From NCBI RefSeq assembly GCF_027853915.1, contig NZ_JAQGLA010000048.1, positions 1 through 52,304 of the forward strand: 52,304 nucleotides of DNA, written 5' to 3'. This DNA is from Saccharopolyspora oryzae (GTDB lineage: Bacteria; Actinomycetota; Actinomycetes; Mycobacteriales; Pseudonocardiaceae). The notes beneath the pieces were generated by a model that did no database searches, was not told the origin of the DNA, and saw only the letters and a list, made by a program, of their open reading frames with translations. The position numbers were made by a program, and so were the translations under genes. Positions 16,020-25,691 of the stretch are shown piece by piece (the stretch's first letter is position 1; every line of letters begins with the position of its first letter).

Positions 16020-16087
16020 TTGTCCACAGGAAGCTGTGCACAACCCTGTGGACAACTGTGGATAACTTGGGGACAGCAGGTGGACAA
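16020..16087. promoter_or_regulatory. Cluster of five DnaA boxes outside oriC
   Basis: TTGTCCACA 16020-16028 (+, perfect), TGTGCACAA 16035-16043 (-), TGTGGACAA 16047-16055 (-, perfect), TGTGGATAA 16057-16065 (-, perfect) and GGTGGACAA 16079-16087 (-, one mismatch). They lie in the convergent corA/yqgE gap, about 25 kb left of oriC. TTGTCCACAGG and CCTGTGGACAA (16020-16030 / 16045-16055) also form an 11-bp stem that could act as a terminator. Confidence 0.8.
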
Positions 16088-16119
16088 GGCACCCGCGCAA
16101 CGCGCTGACCAGCGGGTTG

Positions 16120-16695
16120 TCAGTTGAGGCGGACGTCTCCGGGATGTGTGGCGAGGAAGGCCAGCGGCGGTCCCTGGCGGCGCAGCACCCGGCCCCACAG
16201 CTCGGCGCCGGGGTCGGCGATCACGTCGTCCGGCAGCGCCGGGACCACGATCCAGTCGCCGCGCTCGATCTCGCCCGCCAGCTGCCCCGGCTCCCAGCCC
16301 GCGTAGCCCGCGAAGAACCGGAGGCCCCGCGTCTTCGGCACCAGGGCGTCGGGATCGCCGTCGAGGTCGACCAGACCGACCGGGCCGCGCACGCCGACCA
16401 TGCCCGTGATCGCCCCGGTGTCCTCGCCCGCGCGCAGGGTCGCCAAGCAGATCGCGGTGCGCTGCTCGACGGGTCCGCCGACGAACAGCGACTGCGGCTC
16501 GGTCGCGTGCTGCCCCCACTTCGGCAGCACCTCGTGCACCGTGACCTCGCTCGGCCGGTTCAGCACGACGCCCAGGGTGCCCTCGGCGCGGTGGTGAATG
16601 ACGTACACGACGGTTCGCCGGAAGTTCCGGTCCGCCAGCTGCGGAGCGGCGACGAGCAGCGTCCCCGGTTCCACGTCCGCGTCTGATCCCACCAA
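16120..16695 (-). CDS. YqgE/AlgH-family protein
   Basis: A 191-aa cytoplasmic protein of the DUF179 family with the signature GTLLVAAPQLADRNFRRTVVYVIHH at the N-terminus, GVVLNRPSEVTV, LFVGGPVE, and RFFAGYAGWEPGQLAGEIERGDW. The biochemical role of the family is unsettled. The start is a TTG at 16695 or a GTG at 16692; the in-frame N-terminus begins VGSDADVEPG either way, and an ATG nearby is out of frame. The 136 bp between this gene and cca include an unusually AT-rich segment (about 16745-16800) that probably holds its promoter. Confidence 0.9.
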   Translation of the reverse strand: MVGSDADVEPGTLLVAAPQLADRNFRRTVVYVIHHRAEGTLGVVLNRPSEVTVHEVLPKWGQHATEPQSLFVGGPVEQRTAICLATLRAGEDTGAITGMVGVRGPVGLVDLDGDPDALVPKTRGLRFFAGYAGWEPGQLAGEIERGDWIVVPALPDDVIADPGAELWGRVLRRQGPPLAFLATHPGDVRLN

Positions 16696-16831
16696 CGCAT
16701 GATCTCACTGGTTGCCCGGGCGCGGACAGAGGTCAGCGGGATCAATAACGGTGATTGTTCAAAAATCGCGGATATCATCGTGAAGTAGCACACACTATTA
16801 CTACTAACCCTCTGACCTGCGATTCCAGGAT

Positions 16832-18322
16832 TCAGGGAACGTCGATGCCCTGCTCACGAGCCCAGATCTTGAGCTCCTCGACGGCCTCCTCGTGGGACAT
16901 CGGTCCGCGGTCGAGGCGCAGCTCCTTGAGGTGCTTCCAGGCCTTGCCGACCACCGGTCCGGGGTCGACGCCGAGCAGCCGCATGATCTCGTTGCCGTCC
17001 AGATCGGGCCGGACCTTCGCCAGGTCCTCCTCCGCCGCGATCCGGGCGATGCGCTCCTCCAGGTCATCGTAGGAGCGCTGCAGCGACGCCGCCTTGCGCT
17101 TGTTGCGGGTCGTGCAGTCCGCGCGCACCAGCTTGTGCAGCCGGGACAGCAGCGGGCCCGCGTCGTTGACGTAGCGGCGCACCGCCGAGTCGGTCCAGTG
17201 GCCGTCGCTGTAGCCGTGGAACCGCAGGTGCAGGAACACCAGATCGGCGACCTGGTTGATCACGTCCTTGGGGTAGCGCAGCGCGCGCAGCCGCTTGCGG
17301 GTCATCTTCGCGCCGACCACCTCGTGGTGGTGGAAGCTCACGCCTCCGCCGGACTCGAAGCGCCGGGTGCCCGGCTTGCCGATGTCGTGCAGCAGCGCGG
17401 CCAACCGCAGCACCAGGTCCGGCTCGCCGTCCGGGTCCTCCGCGCGCTCCAGGTCGATCGCCTGGTCCAGCACGGTCAGCGAGTGCCGGTAGACGTCCTT
17501 GTGCTGGTGGTGCTCGTCGATCTCCAGCTTCATCGCGGGCACCTCGGGCAGCACGTGGTCGGCCAGCCCGGTGTCCACCAGCAGCTCGACGCCGCGCCGC
17601 GGGTGCTCGCCGCACAGCAGCTTGGACAGCTCGACCTGGATCCGCTCCGGGGTGATCCGGGTGATCTCGGTGGCCATGTCGGTCATCGCCTGGACCACCC
17701 GGTCGCTGGCGGTGAACCCGAGCTGGGAGACGAACCGGGCGGCGCGCAGCATGCGCAGCGGGTCGTCGGCGAAGGAGTCCTCCGGGGCGGCCGGTGTGTC
17801 CAGCCGCCGCGCGGCCAGGTCGGCCATCCCGTCGTGCAGGTCGACGAACGACCGGCCGGGCAGCTCGATGGCCATCGCGTTGACGGTGAAGTCGCGGCGC
17901 ACCAGGTCGCCCTCGATGGTGTCGCCGAAGGCGACGTCGGGGTTGCGGCCCACCCGGTCGTAGGTGTCGGCGCGGAAGGTGGTGATCTCCACCGTCGTCC
18001 CGTGCCGGAAGGCGCCGAGGGTGCCGAACTCGATCCCGGTGTCCCAGATCGTCTCGGCCCAGCCGCTCAGCAGTTCGCGGACCTGCTCCGGCCGCGCCTC
18101 GGTGGTGAAGTCCAGATCGGTGCCCAGCCGCCCGAGCAGCGCGTCCCGCACGCTGCCACCGACCAGGAACAGCCGGTGTCCGGCGGCGGCGAAGCGCTCG
18201 GCCAGCTCCTCCGCGACGGGCGCGACCCGCACCAGCTCGACCACGGCATTGCGCTGCGCTTGGCGTTCCCGCGCCTGCAGCTCGGCGGACGAGGTGGAGT
18301 CGTGGTGCGAAGGAGAGGACAC
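16832..18322 (-). CDS. cca: CCA tRNA nucleotidyltransferase
   Basis: A 496-aa protein that adds or repairs the 3' CCA of tRNAs. The head domain has [15 protein letters not shown] (GGS-x-RD, residues 55-60) and the metal-binding pair DLD (Asp69, Asp71), followed by [10 protein letters not shown] and [12 protein letters not shown] (neck/body). The C-terminal region has an HD domain, [11 protein letters not shown] (near residue 310), and [12 protein letters not shown]. This is the Rv3907c (pcnA) equivalent and is divergent from the Nudix gene as in mycobacteria. GTG at 18322 starts the conserved frame; the ribosome site is weak. Confidence 0.95.
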   Translation of the reverse strand: MSSPSHHDSTSSAELQARERQAQRNAVVELVRVAPVAEELAERFAAAGHRLFLVGGSVRDALLGRLGTDLDFTTEARPEQVRELLSGWAETIWDTGIEFGTLGAFRHGTTVEITTFRADTYDRVGRNPDVAFGDTIEGDLVRRDFTVNAMAIELPGRSFVDLHDGMADLAARRLDTPAAPEDSFADDPLRMLRAARFVSQLGFTASDRVVQAMTDMATEITRITPERIQVELSKLLCGEHPRRGVELLVDTGLADHVLPEVPAMKLEIDEHHQHKDVYRHSLTVLDQAIDLERAEDPDGEPDLVLRLAALLHDIGKPGTRRFESGGGVSFHHHEVVGAKMTRKRLRALRYPKDVINQVADLVFLHLRFHGYSDGHWTDSAVRRYVNDAGPLLSRLHKLVRADCTTRNKRKAASLQRSYDDLEERIARIAAEEDLAKVRPDLDGNEIMRLLGVDPGPVVGKAWKHLKELRLDRGPMSHEEAVEELKIWAREQGIDVP

Positions 18323-18411
18323 GATTTACCAGGATATCGGCCGCACCCCCCACCCAATCACCCCTCCGCACCCAACGCCCCGGCCACCGACACCACAGCC
18401 CCCAGCGGCCC

Positions 18412-18492
18412 GTTTTGCCTGGTAAATACCCGTGAGTCCTTTGAGTCGCCATGGCAGCTCAAAAGACTCACGGCCCCCAGCCAGGCAAAAAC
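18412..18492. repeat. Nested inverted repeats between divergent cca and Nudix genes
   Basis: Outer arms GTTTTGCCTGG (18412-18422) and CCAGGCAAAA (18481-18490) enclose inner arms CGTGAGTCCTTTGAG (18431-18445) and CTCAAAAGACTCACG (18458-18472), a 15-bp stem with one mismatch around a 12-nt loop. TTTACCAGG at 18326-18334 also pairs with CCTGGTAAA at 18418-18426. The structure could be a cruciform-type repeat insertion or a paired operator. Confidence 0.6.
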
Positions 18493-18589
18493 GCTCCCCG
18501 GGCCGGACTACGAGCAGCAGGTGCTGGGGGGCGGATCGGCAGAGCGACCTACTCCACTGCCGAAGTCTGATCGCACTACCATCGGCTGC

Positions 18590-19147
18590 ATGCCCCCGTC
18601 GCCCGGCCGCTCCGGCGGTGCTCAGCCGGGGCGTCGGAACCGGCGCCGACGGCGCAGGCTGCGGACCGTCGACGAGACGTCCGCCGGTGGGCTGGTGGTG
18701 AACGGCACCGAGGGGCTCGCTGCGATCATCGGGAGGCTGGACCGCAAGGGACGACTCCTGTGGTCGCTGCCGAAGGGGCACATCGAGGCCGGTGAGACCC
18801 CGGAGCAGACCGCGGTGCGCGAGGTCGCCGAGGAGACCGGGATCATCGGTCGCGTCGTGACCCCGATCGGCACCATCGACTACTGGTTCGTCGCGGGCAA
18901 CCGGCGCATACACAAGACCGTGCACCACTTCCTGCTGGATGCGGTGGGCGGTGAGCTTTCCGACGAGGACGTGGAGGTCACCGAGGTGGCGTGGGTGCCG
19001 CTTGGTGAGCTGGACGAGGTGCTGGCCTACGCCGACGAGCGTCGGCTGGTGCGCCGCGCGCTGAGCTTGCGCGGCGACGGTGCGGACGGGACGAGCGATC
19101 GGTTCAGGGCCCGTCCGGTGCGAGGTAGCGGGACGGAGCCGGGTTGA
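18590..19147 (+). CDS. Nudix hydrolase (MutT4-like)
   Basis: A 185-aa protein with a very basic N-terminus ([11 protein letters not shown]) and a canonical Nudix box GX5EX7REVAEETGI at residues 63-85 (Gly63, Glu69, Arg77, Glu78, Glu81, Glu82). It hydrolyses nucleoside-diphosphate-linked compounds with Mg2+; the substrate is unknown. It is the Rv3908 (mutT4) equivalent. The ATG at 18590 lacks a good Shine-Dalgarno sequence, so a short-leader transcript is likely. The stop codon overlaps the TTG start of the next gene, so the two are translationally coupled. Confidence 0.92.
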   Translation: MPPSPGRSGGAQPGRRNRRRRRRLRTVDETSAGGLVVNGTEGLAAIIGRLDRKGRLLWSLPKGHIEAGETPEQTAVREVAEETGIIGRVVTPIGTIDYWFVAGNRRIHKTVHHFLLDAVGGELSDEDVEVTEVAWVPLGELDEVLAYADERRLVRRALSLRGDGADGTSDRFRARPVRGSGTEPG

Positions 19148-21381
19148 GGTATCTGCTGGCCGCGGTGGTCGCGGTGCTGGTGATAGCGGGGCTTCCGGCG
19201 GTCTGGGCCCCGCAGGGCGCGGCTCAGGGCGACAACCCCGTCCAACTGGACGTGACCAAGATCACGCCCTCCGTGGTTTCGGACGGCGGCCCCGGCGAGG
19301 TCGTCATCACCGGCCGGTTGACCAACACCGGCGACAGCCAGATCAACGACATCGAGGCCCGCGTCCAGCGCGGCAACGCCGCCACCTCCGAGCCCGCCGT
19401 GCAGCGCGCCATGCGCAGCGCCACGCCGACGGTCACCGAACCGGCCTTCAGCCCGATCGCGGACGGCCTGGCGCCGGGGCAGCAGGCCGACGTCGAGATG
19501 CGCATCCCGCTGACCGGCCCGAACTCGCTGCAGCTCACCGAGCCCGGCACCTACCCGCTGCTGGTCAACGTCAACGGCGTGTCCGCATCGGGCGGCCGGG
19601 CGCGGATCGCCGAGTCGCGCTTCCTGCTGCCGGTGCTCAGCACCCCGGGCAAGCCGGCGCCGCCGCCCCCGCACCCCACCGACGTCAGCATGCTGGTGCC
19701 GGTCGTCGACTACCCGCGGCTCGAGCGGGAGGCGCTGCCCGGCATGCGCCCGGTGCTGGTCGACGACGCGCTGTCCACCTCGCTGGCCCCCGGCGGCCGG
19801 CTGTACGACCTGGTGCAGGCCGTCACCGACAGCGCGCCGTCGGGTTCGCCGCTGGGCAGCTCGCTGTGCTTCGCCATCGACCCGGACCTGCTGATCACCG
19901 TCCGCGCCATGCAGGTGCCCTACCAGGTGCGCCAGCCGGACGGCTCGCTCGCCGACGGCATCGGCACCGGCGCCGCGAACCTGTGGCTGACCAAGCTGAA
20001 GGAGGCCACCTCCGGTCGTTGCGTGATCGCGCTGCCCTACGCCGACGCCGACGTGGTGGCGCTGGGGCGCGCGGGCCTGCCGGACCTGGTCAACCTGGCG
20101 ATGGACGGCGCCAACCTGCTCAAGGACAAGAACACGCTGGGCGTCGAACCGCGCAGCGTGCTCTGGCCCGTCGAGGGCGCGCTGGCCGATCCGCCGAGCG
20201 GCAACCTGCCCCGCACCGCGCTGCTGGAACCGCAGGCGCTGAACACCCCGGCCGGCTCGCTGGACCCGGTGCGCATCCGCGGCCGCGACATGACCGCTGT
20301 CCCGGTCGACCCGCTGCTGACCAGCGCGCTCGACCCGCTGCACGACACCGGGAAGAAGACCACCGCCCTCTCGCCGCCGAACGCGCCGTGGGAATCGACG
20401 CAGAACGCGCTCGGCGCGCTCGCCTTCCGGGCGACGCAGGGCTCCGTCGGCGACGCCACCTCGGTGATGGTGCCGCCGCGCCGCTGGGACGTCCGCGGCG
20501 ACGACCTCCGCAGCCTGCTCGACGGCATGCAGGGCCTCGCCGACGCCGGGCTGATCCACCCCAAGGCGCTGCCCGAGCCGAACCCGGCGACGCTGCCCGA
20601 GGCCGACCTCAACTACCCGGTCGAGTCCGGTTCGTCCGAGGTGGCGCAGCCGGTGCTGCAGCAGCTGGCCGCGCAGAACTTCAAGGTCGGCGACCTGTTC
20701 CGGTCCTCCCAGCGCGATCCGTCCATCGACGTCGAGCCGGGGCGGATCACCACGCCGCTGGCCAACGGGCTGCTGCGCGGCGCGTCCAGCGCGTGGCGCG
20801 GCGACGCGAACGGCGCGGAGCACTGGGTGAACCTGGCCGGGCGCACCGTCGGGGAGATCTTCGGCAAGGTCCGCATCGAGGAGTCCCAGACCAGGCTGGT
20901 CGGCGCCTCACCGGACAGCCCGACCCCGCTGACCGTGGTCAACGACCTGCCGGTCACGGTCGGCGTGGTGTTCCGCATCCCGCCGGTGCCGGGCGTCCAG
21001 GTGCAGCACGACTTCGGCGACGTGGCCACCATCCCGGCGAACGGGCGGCGGGTGTTCTGGCTGCAGACCACGGCGCAGCGCGCCGGCACGTTCACCCTCG
21101 ACGTCACGGTGACCACCAAGGACGGCACCCAATTCGGCAGCACGAAGCGGCTGCCGTACAGCTCGGGCAACTACGGACCGCTGATCCTGATCATCACCGG
21201 TGCCGCCGCCGCGCTGCTGGTGCTCATGTCCGGCCGGCGGATCTTCAAGCGGTTCCGGGCCAGGCAGCAGCGCCAGGCGGCGGAGCGGTCCGGCGCGGAG
21301 TCCCGATCGGAGGAAGCACCCCCGGACACGCCCGAGACCGCGCAGATCGCCACCACCGACGGTGATCGAAACCCGAGCTGA
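19144..21381 (+). CDS. DUF6049-family membrane-anchored envelope protein (Rv3909-like)
   Basis: A 745-aa protein with an N-terminal signal/anchor ([21 protein letters not shown]), a long extracytoplasmic region rich in beta strands ([26 protein letters not shown], an Ig-like opening; [15 protein letters not shown] near the end), and a C-terminal membrane helix ([18 protein letters not shown]) with a basic cytoplasmic tail. It is the positional and size counterpart of Rv3909, which lies between mutT4 and the MurJ gene. Its function is not established; the conserved link to murJ suggests a role in lipid II export or cell-wall assembly. The TTG at 19144 overlaps the Nudix stop by four bases. Confidence 0.85.
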   Translation: MRYLLAAVVAVLVIAGLPAVWAPQGAAQGDNPVQLDVTKITPSVVSDGGPGEVVITGRLTNTGDSQINDIEARVQRGNAATSEPAVQRAMRSATPTVTEPAFSPIADGLAPGQQADVEMRIPLTGPNSLQLTEPGTYPLLVNVNGVSASGGRARIAESRFLLPVLSTPGKPAPPPPHPTDVSMLVPVVDYPRLEREALPGMRPVLVDDALSTSLAPGGRLYDLVQAVTDSAPSGSPLGSSLCFAIDPDLLITVRAMQVPYQVRQPDGSLADGIGTGAANLWLTKLKEATSGRCVIALPYADADVVALGRAGLPDLVNLAMDGANLLKDKNTLGVEPRSVLWPVEGALADPPSGNLPRTALLEPQALNTPAGSLDPVRIRGRDMTAVPVDPLLTSALDPLHDTGKKTTALSPPNAPWESTQNALGALAFRATQGSVGDATSVMVPPRRWDVRGDDLRSLLDGMQGLADAGLIHPKALPEPNPATLPEADLNYPVESGSSEVAQPVLQQLAAQNFKVGDLFRSSQRDPSIDVEPGRITTPLANGLLRGASSAWRGDANGAEHWVNLAGRTVGEIFGKVRIEESQTRLVGASPDSPTPLTVVNDLPVTVGVVFRIPPVPGVQVQHDFGDVATIPANGRRVFWLQTTAQRAGTFTLDVTVTTKDGTQFGSTKRLPYSSGNYGPLILIITGAAAALLVLMSGRRIFKRFRARQQRQAAERSGAESRSEEAPPDTPETAQIATTDGDRNPS

Positions 21382-21482
21382 GATCCTGGTCGGTGCGCCA
21401 TCCCGTCACACTTTCGGGGTGGCGTGCCGAGAAGTCGACAGGACGGGCGGGGCCACTCCGCGCGGGCGAAGGATTTGAGGCA

Positions 21483-23345
21483 GTGAACCGAAACAGGGAT
21501 GCCGGGCGGCCGGGCGAACGCGCACCGCAGCCCGGGGCGCACCCCACCGTGCCGATCCGGCGACCGGACACCGCCCAGCCGCGCCCCGCACCGCCGATGG
21601 CGACCCCGCAGAACACTCGCCGCGGCTGGCACGTCGCCGAGACCCAGCCGATCGCGGCGGTCCCGCCGGAACCCGGCATGGACCAGGCCGCGGAGCAGGC
21701 CACCGAGCAGACCCAGGTGATCCGCCCGGTCTCGCCGGGCAAGGGCAAGCCGTCGCTGCTCAAGGCCAGCGGTTCGATGGCCGTCGCGACCCTGACCAGC
21801 CGGATCACCGGCTTCCTGTGGAAGCTGATGCTGGCCGGCGTGATCGGCTTCGGCATCGAGAACGACTCGTTCAACGTGGCCAACACGCTGCCGAACATGC
21901 TCTTCGAGCTGCTCATCGGCGGCGTGCTGACCAGCGTCGTGGTGCCGGTCCTGGTGCGCGCCCGCAAGGGCGACTCCGACGGTGGCGAGCGGTTCGTGCA
22001 GCAGCTGATGACGCTGGCGGCCGTGGTGCTGGCCGCCGGCACGCTGCTGGCGATGATCGCCGCGCCGCTGCTGACCGTGGCGCTGGTCTCCGACTCCGAC
22101 GAGTCGAACCGGGACCTGGTCACCGCGTTCGCCTACCTGCTGCTGCCGCAGATCTTCTTCTACGGGATCAGCGCCCTGGTCGGCGCGATCCTGCAGGCCA
22201 AGCAGATCTTCAGCCCGCCGGCCTGGGCGCCGGTGGTGAACAACCTGGTGGTCATCGCCACCATCGGCGCGCTCGCGCTGATGCCGGGCGAGATCTCGCT
22301 GAACCCGGTCTCGATGACCGACCCGCAGGTGCTCGTGCTGGGCGTCGGCGTCACCCTCGGCGTGGTCTGCCAGGCGCTGGTGCAGCTGCCCGCGCTGCGC
22401 CGCACCGGGTTCCGGATGCGCTGGCGCTGGGGCTGGGACCGACGGCTCTCCGAGTTCGGCGGCCTCGCGCTGTGGATGCTCGGCTACGTCGCGATCAGCC
22501 AGATCGGTCTGGTCGCACTCAGCCGGGTGGCCACCGCGAACGCCCAGGGCGCCTGGTCGACGTACAGCTACGTGTGGATGTTGTTGCAGCTGCCCTACGG
22601 CGTGATCGGTTTCTCGATCATGACCGCGATCCTGCCGCGGATGAGCGCCGCCGCCGCGGACGGCGACCACCAGCGGGTCATCGACGACCTCTCGCTGGGC
22701 AACCGACTGTCCACTGTGACCCTTCTGCCGGTCAGCGCGGTGATGACCGCGCTCGGCGTGCCGCTGTCGCTGGCGCTGTTCGCGGTGAAGTCCGACATGT
22801 CCGGTCAGGCCAACACGCTCGGCCTCGCGCTGGCCGTCTCCGCGTTCGGCGTCCTGCCCTACGCGCTGACGATGATGCAGATGCGCACGTTCAACGCGCT
22901 GAGCGATGCGCGAACGCCGACGCTGATCATGGTCGTGATGACCGCCGCCAAGGTGCTGATGGCCTTCGCGCTGCCGGTGTTCCTGGCCCCCGACCAGGTG
23001 GTGTTCGGGCTTACCTTCGTGAACTCGTTCACCTTCATCGTCGGTTGGCTGGTCGGCGAGATCTGGCTGCGGAACCGGCTCGGCCCGCTGGGCAGCCGCC
23101 GATTCCTCAAGACGCTGGCGAAGACGCTGACCGCCTCCGTCGCGGGTGGACTGCTCTGCTGGGGCAGCGTGGTCGGCGTGGACGCGCTGATCCCCGGGGA
23201 AGCCGGCGCCGGCACCGGCTGGCTGCAGCTCCTGGTGGGCACAGTGGTCGGTTTCGCGGCGATCTTCGGCCTGATGTCGGTGCTGCGAGTGGCCGAACTC
23301 CAGCCCGCCATCGGGCGGCTCACCGGTTTGCTGCGTCGTCGCTGA
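21483..23345 (+). CDS. murJ: Lipid II flippase MurJ
   Basis: A 620-aa polytopic membrane protein of the MviN/MurJ family, which flips lipid II across the cytoplasmic membrane for peptidoglycan synthesis. A Pro/Gln-rich cytoplasmic extension of about 90 residues precedes about 14 transmembrane helices, starting SMAVATLTSRITGFLWKLML. Family landmarks include SFNVANTLPNMLFELLIGGVLTSV, ILQAKQIFSPPAWAPVVNN and LPYALTMMQMRTFNAL. GTG at 21483 is chosen because AAGGA lies 9 nt upstream; the open frame to 21393 reads through the intergenic gap. In M. tuberculosis the same position holds one fused gene (Rv3910) of MurJ plus pseudokinase; here the pseudokinase is a separate ORF 99 nt downstream. Confidence 0.93.
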   Translation: MNRNRDAGRPGERAPQPGAHPTVPIRRPDTAQPRPAPPMATPQNTRRGWHVAETQPIAAVPPEPGMDQAAEQATEQTQVIRPVSPGKGKPSLLKASGSMAVATLTSRITGFLWKLMLAGVIGFGIENDSFNVANTLPNMLFELLIGGVLTSVVVPVLVRARKGDSDGGERFVQQLMTLAAVVLAAGTLLAMIAAPLLTVALVSDSDESNRDLVTAFAYLLLPQIFFYGISALVGAILQAKQIFSPPAWAPVVNNLVVIATIGALALMPGEISLNPVSMTDPQVLVLGVGVTLGVVCQALVQLPALRRTGFRMRWRWGWDRRLSEFGGLALWMLGYVAISQIGLVALSRVATANAQGAWSTYSYVWMLLQLPYGVIGFSIMTAILPRMSAAAADGDHQRVIDDLSLGNRLSTVTLLPVSAVMTALGVPLSLALFAVKSDMSGQANTLGLALAVSAFGVLPYALTMMQMRTFNALSDARTPTLIMVVMTAAKVLMAFALPVFLAPDQVVFGLTFVNSFTFIVGWLVGEIWLRNRLGPLGSRRFLKTLAKTLTASVAGGLLCWGSVVGVDALIPGEAGAGTGWLQLLVGTVVGFAAIFGLMSVLRVAELQPAIGRLTGLLRRR

Positions 23346-23444
23346 CTTTCGCGTCACGTACCCTCGGAGTCGAAGTCTCCTCCTGTGCGGGGAAGAGGGG
23401 TGGTACGCACCCCCTTGCGGACCGGGAGGAGCGGGAGAGGGAAG

Positions 23445-25019
23445 GTGACCAGCAAACCCACCGAGCAGATCGCTGCGGACCGCGACGATTCCGGCGACGA
23501 GGGTTCGGCCGAGCAGGAGCTGACCCCGGGTCGCGTGCTGGACCACGGCCGGTACCGACTCCTTTCCCAGGTCGGTACCGACAACCGCTGCAACGCGCAG
23601 CTGTGGCGCGCCAAGGACGGCGTGCTGGGTCGCGACGTCGCGCTGACCATCCTGGTCGGCGACCGCTCGGACGCCGAAGCGGCGTCCAACGCGCGGCGCA
23701 CCCTGGAACGCGCGATGCACGCCAGCACGTTCAACCACATGGGCGTGGCCCGCGTCCTCGACGTCGTCACGCAGAACTCGAACGACCCGGACGGCGTCCT
23801 CGGCATCGTGATCGCCGAGTGGACGCACGGCACCGACCTGCTCGACCTGGTCGCCGAAGGCCCGCTGCCGCCCGGCACCGCGGCCCGCCTGCTGCAGCCG
23901 CTGGCCGCCGCCGTCGAAGCGGCGCACCACGCCGGTCTGGTGCTCGGCGCCGACCACCCGCAGCGGATCCGGGTGACGCCGGACGGCGAGATCCGGATGG
24001 CCTTCCCCGGCCCGATGGCCCAGGCCACCTCCAGCGACGACGTGCGCGGCCTCGGTGCCGCGCTGTACCTGCTGCTCACCGGCCGGTGGGCGCTCGACGG
24101 CGCGCCGGAAGGACTGCCGGTCGCCCCGACCGGACCGGACGGCACGATGGTCGCGCCGCGCACGCTGCGCCCGACCGTGCCGCTCGAGCTGTCCACTGTG
24201 GCGGTGCGCGCTCTGGGCAATCCGGATTCCACCGGCACCACCGGCGGTGTCCGCACCGGTGCCGCGGTGCTGCGCGTCCTGGAGCAGCACGCCACCTTCG
24301 AAACTCCCAGCACCGCCGGGCAGAACGGTTCGAGCAGCAGCGAGAACAACGAGGTCTGGCGGCGCGAGGACCCCAAGCCGGACGCGGAGAAGCGCAGGAA
24401 GCTGATGATCAGCGTCGGCGTGCTCGCGGTGGCCACCCTGCTGGTGGTCGCCTGGATCGCGACCTCGCTGATCGGCATCTTCACCGAGTCCAACCGCAAC
24501 AGCGGCACCGGCGAGGTCATCGGCGAGTCCGGCAACCACCCGGGCAGCGAGCAGCCGCCGCCACCGCCGCCGGCGACCCCGGTGCAGATCACCAACGCGG
24601 TCCCGTACAACACCAACGGCACCCCGGACACCCCGAGCCGCATCCCGTACCTGTTCGACGGCGACCCGGGCACCTACTGGGCGACGTCGAACTACCGGCA
24701 GCAGCTCGGCCCGGGCGGCATCAGCGACGGCACCGGCGCGGTGCTCACGCTGGCCCACCCGTCGGTGCTGCAGGACCTGGTCATCGACTCGCCGAGCGCG
24801 GGCGCCAAGGTCGAGGTCCGGCAGGTCAACGGCACGCAGAACCTGAACGACACCAAGGTGATCGGTTCCGGGAACCTGAAGGCGGGGGAGACGACGATCA
24901 AGCTCCAGCCGGACTCCCCGTCGTCGGAGATCCTGGTGCTGATCACCCAGCTGCCGTCCAACGGCGGTCAGTTCGTCGCCCAGATCAACGAGGTGAAGGC
25001 CAACGGCAGCGCGGGTTGA
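23445..25019 (+). CDS. Membrane pseudokinase with extracellular discoidin-like domain
   Basis: A 524-aa protein. Residues about 25-280 have a Ser/Thr-kinase fold (GRYRLLSQVG, then LGRDVALTILVGDR, DLLDLVAEGPLPPGTAARLLQPLAAAVEAAHHAGLVLG) but lack catalytic residues: no Lys in the VAxK position (VALTI), no HRD (LVLGADHPQR), no DFG. A single transmembrane helix (about 319-341) leads to an extracellular Pro-rich linker and a carbohydrate-binding-like domain with YLFDGDPGTYWATSNY. It matches the C-terminal half of Rv3910. In mycobacteria that pseudokinase is phosphorylated by PknB and recruits FhaA to regulate MurJ. GTG at 23445 has a purine-rich ribosome site; the frame back to 23385 is not needed. 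Confidence 0.88.
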   Translation: MTSKPTEQIAADRDDSGDEGSAEQELTPGRVLDHGRYRLLSQVGTDNRCNAQLWRAKDGVLGRDVALTILVGDRSDAEAASNARRTLERAMHASTFNHMGVARVLDVVTQNSNDPDGVLGIVIAEWTHGTDLLDLVAEGPLPPGTAARLLQPLAAAVEAAHHAGLVLGADHPQRIRVTPDGEIRMAFPGPMAQATSSDDVRGLGAALYLLLTGRWALDGAPEGLPVAPTGPDGTMVAPRTLRPTVPLELSTVAVRALGNPDSTGTTGGVRTGAAVLRVLEQHATFETPSTAGQNGSSSSENNEVWRREDPKPDAEKRRKLMISVGVLAVATLLVVAWIATSLIGIFTESNRNSGTGEVIGESGNHPGSEQPPPPPPATPVQITNAVPYNTNGTPDTPSRIPYLFDGDPGTYWATSNYRQQLGPGGISDGTGAVLTLAHPSVLQDLVIDSPSAGAKVEVRQVNGTQNLNDTKVIGSGNLKAGETTIKLQPDSPSSEILVLITQLPSNGGQFVAQINEVKANGSAG

Positions 25020-25021
25020 TC

Positions 25022-25063
25022 CGTGAGTTCGAACACGGGTTGCGGCCCACGTTCGAACTCACG
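25022..25063 (+). terminator. Hairpin after the pseudokinase gene
   Basis: Perfect 13-bp stem CGTGAGTTCGAAC (25022-25034) / GTTCGAACTCACG (25051-25063), two bases after the stop and 20 bp before sigM. It probably separates sigM from the murJ transcript at least partly. Confidence 0.65.
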
Positions 25064-25082
25064 ATCAGTAAAGTGCTGAACC

Positions 25083-25691
25083 GTGTCTGTCCCCGTGAGA
25101 TCGGACGCCGAACTCATCGCGGCGCATACCAGCGGAGATCCGCACGCGTTCTCCGAGCTCTTCCGCCGGCATCGGGATCGGCTGTGGGCTGTTGCGCTGC
25201 GCACCATGCGCGACCACGAAGACGCCGCCGACGCCCTTCAGGACGCGATGATCTCGGCCTTCCGAAACGCCTCGTCGTTCCGAGCCGAATCCCAGGTGAC
25301 CACCTGGTTGCACCGGATCGTGGTGAACGCCTGCCTGGACCGCATCAGGCGCAGGCAGGCCCGCCCGACCGTGCCGCTGCCGGAGACCGGTCCCGCCGAA
25401 CCGGCGGTGCCCCGCGACGCCATCGCCGAGCAGGACACCAAGATGGCCGTCCAGGACGCCCTCGCCGAGCTCCCCGAGGACCAGCGGTCGGCGATCGTGC
25501 TGGTGGACGTCGAGGGCTACTCGGTGTCCGAGACCGCGTCGATCCTGGGCATTGCCGAAGGCACCGTGAAGAGCCGGTGCGCTAGGGGGCGGGGCAAGCT
25601 CGCCAAACTTCTGGGACACCTGCGGAACCCAAGTGCAGATGCGAACGTCCCAGATGACGCGATGGCCATGCGTCGACGGGAGGGACGATGA
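25083..25691 (+). CDS. sigM: ECF sigma factor SigM
   Basis: A 202-aa extracytoplasmic-function sigma factor. Region 2 spans about 10-90 (FSELFRRHRDRLWAVALRTMRDHEDAADALQDAMISAFRNASSF, WLHRIVVNACLDRIRRR) and region 4 about 135-185 (LAELPEDQRSAIVLVDVEGYSVSETASILGIAEGTVKSRCARGRGKL). It is the Rv3911 equivalent by order, next to its anti-sigma gene with a four-base ATGA overlap. In mycobacteria SigM controls late-stage and envelope-related secreted genes. GTG at 25083 is used; a second GTG four codons on is also possible. Confidence 0.93.
   Translation: MSVPVRSDAELIAAHTSGDPHAFSELFRRHRDRLWAVALRTMRDHEDAADALQDAMISAFRNASSFRAESQVTTWLHRIVVNACLDRIRRRQARPTVPLPETGPAEPAVPRDAIAEQDTKMAVQDALAELPEDQRSAIVLVDVEGYSVSETASILGIAEGTVKSRCARGRGKLAKLLGHLRNPSADANVPDDAMAMRRREGR

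Noticed and set aside
23346..23444. MurJ and pseudokinase as one gene broken by a frameshift
   Set aside because: The murJ frame ends cleanly, a 99-nt gap with a good ribosome site follows, and each half has a complete domain set.
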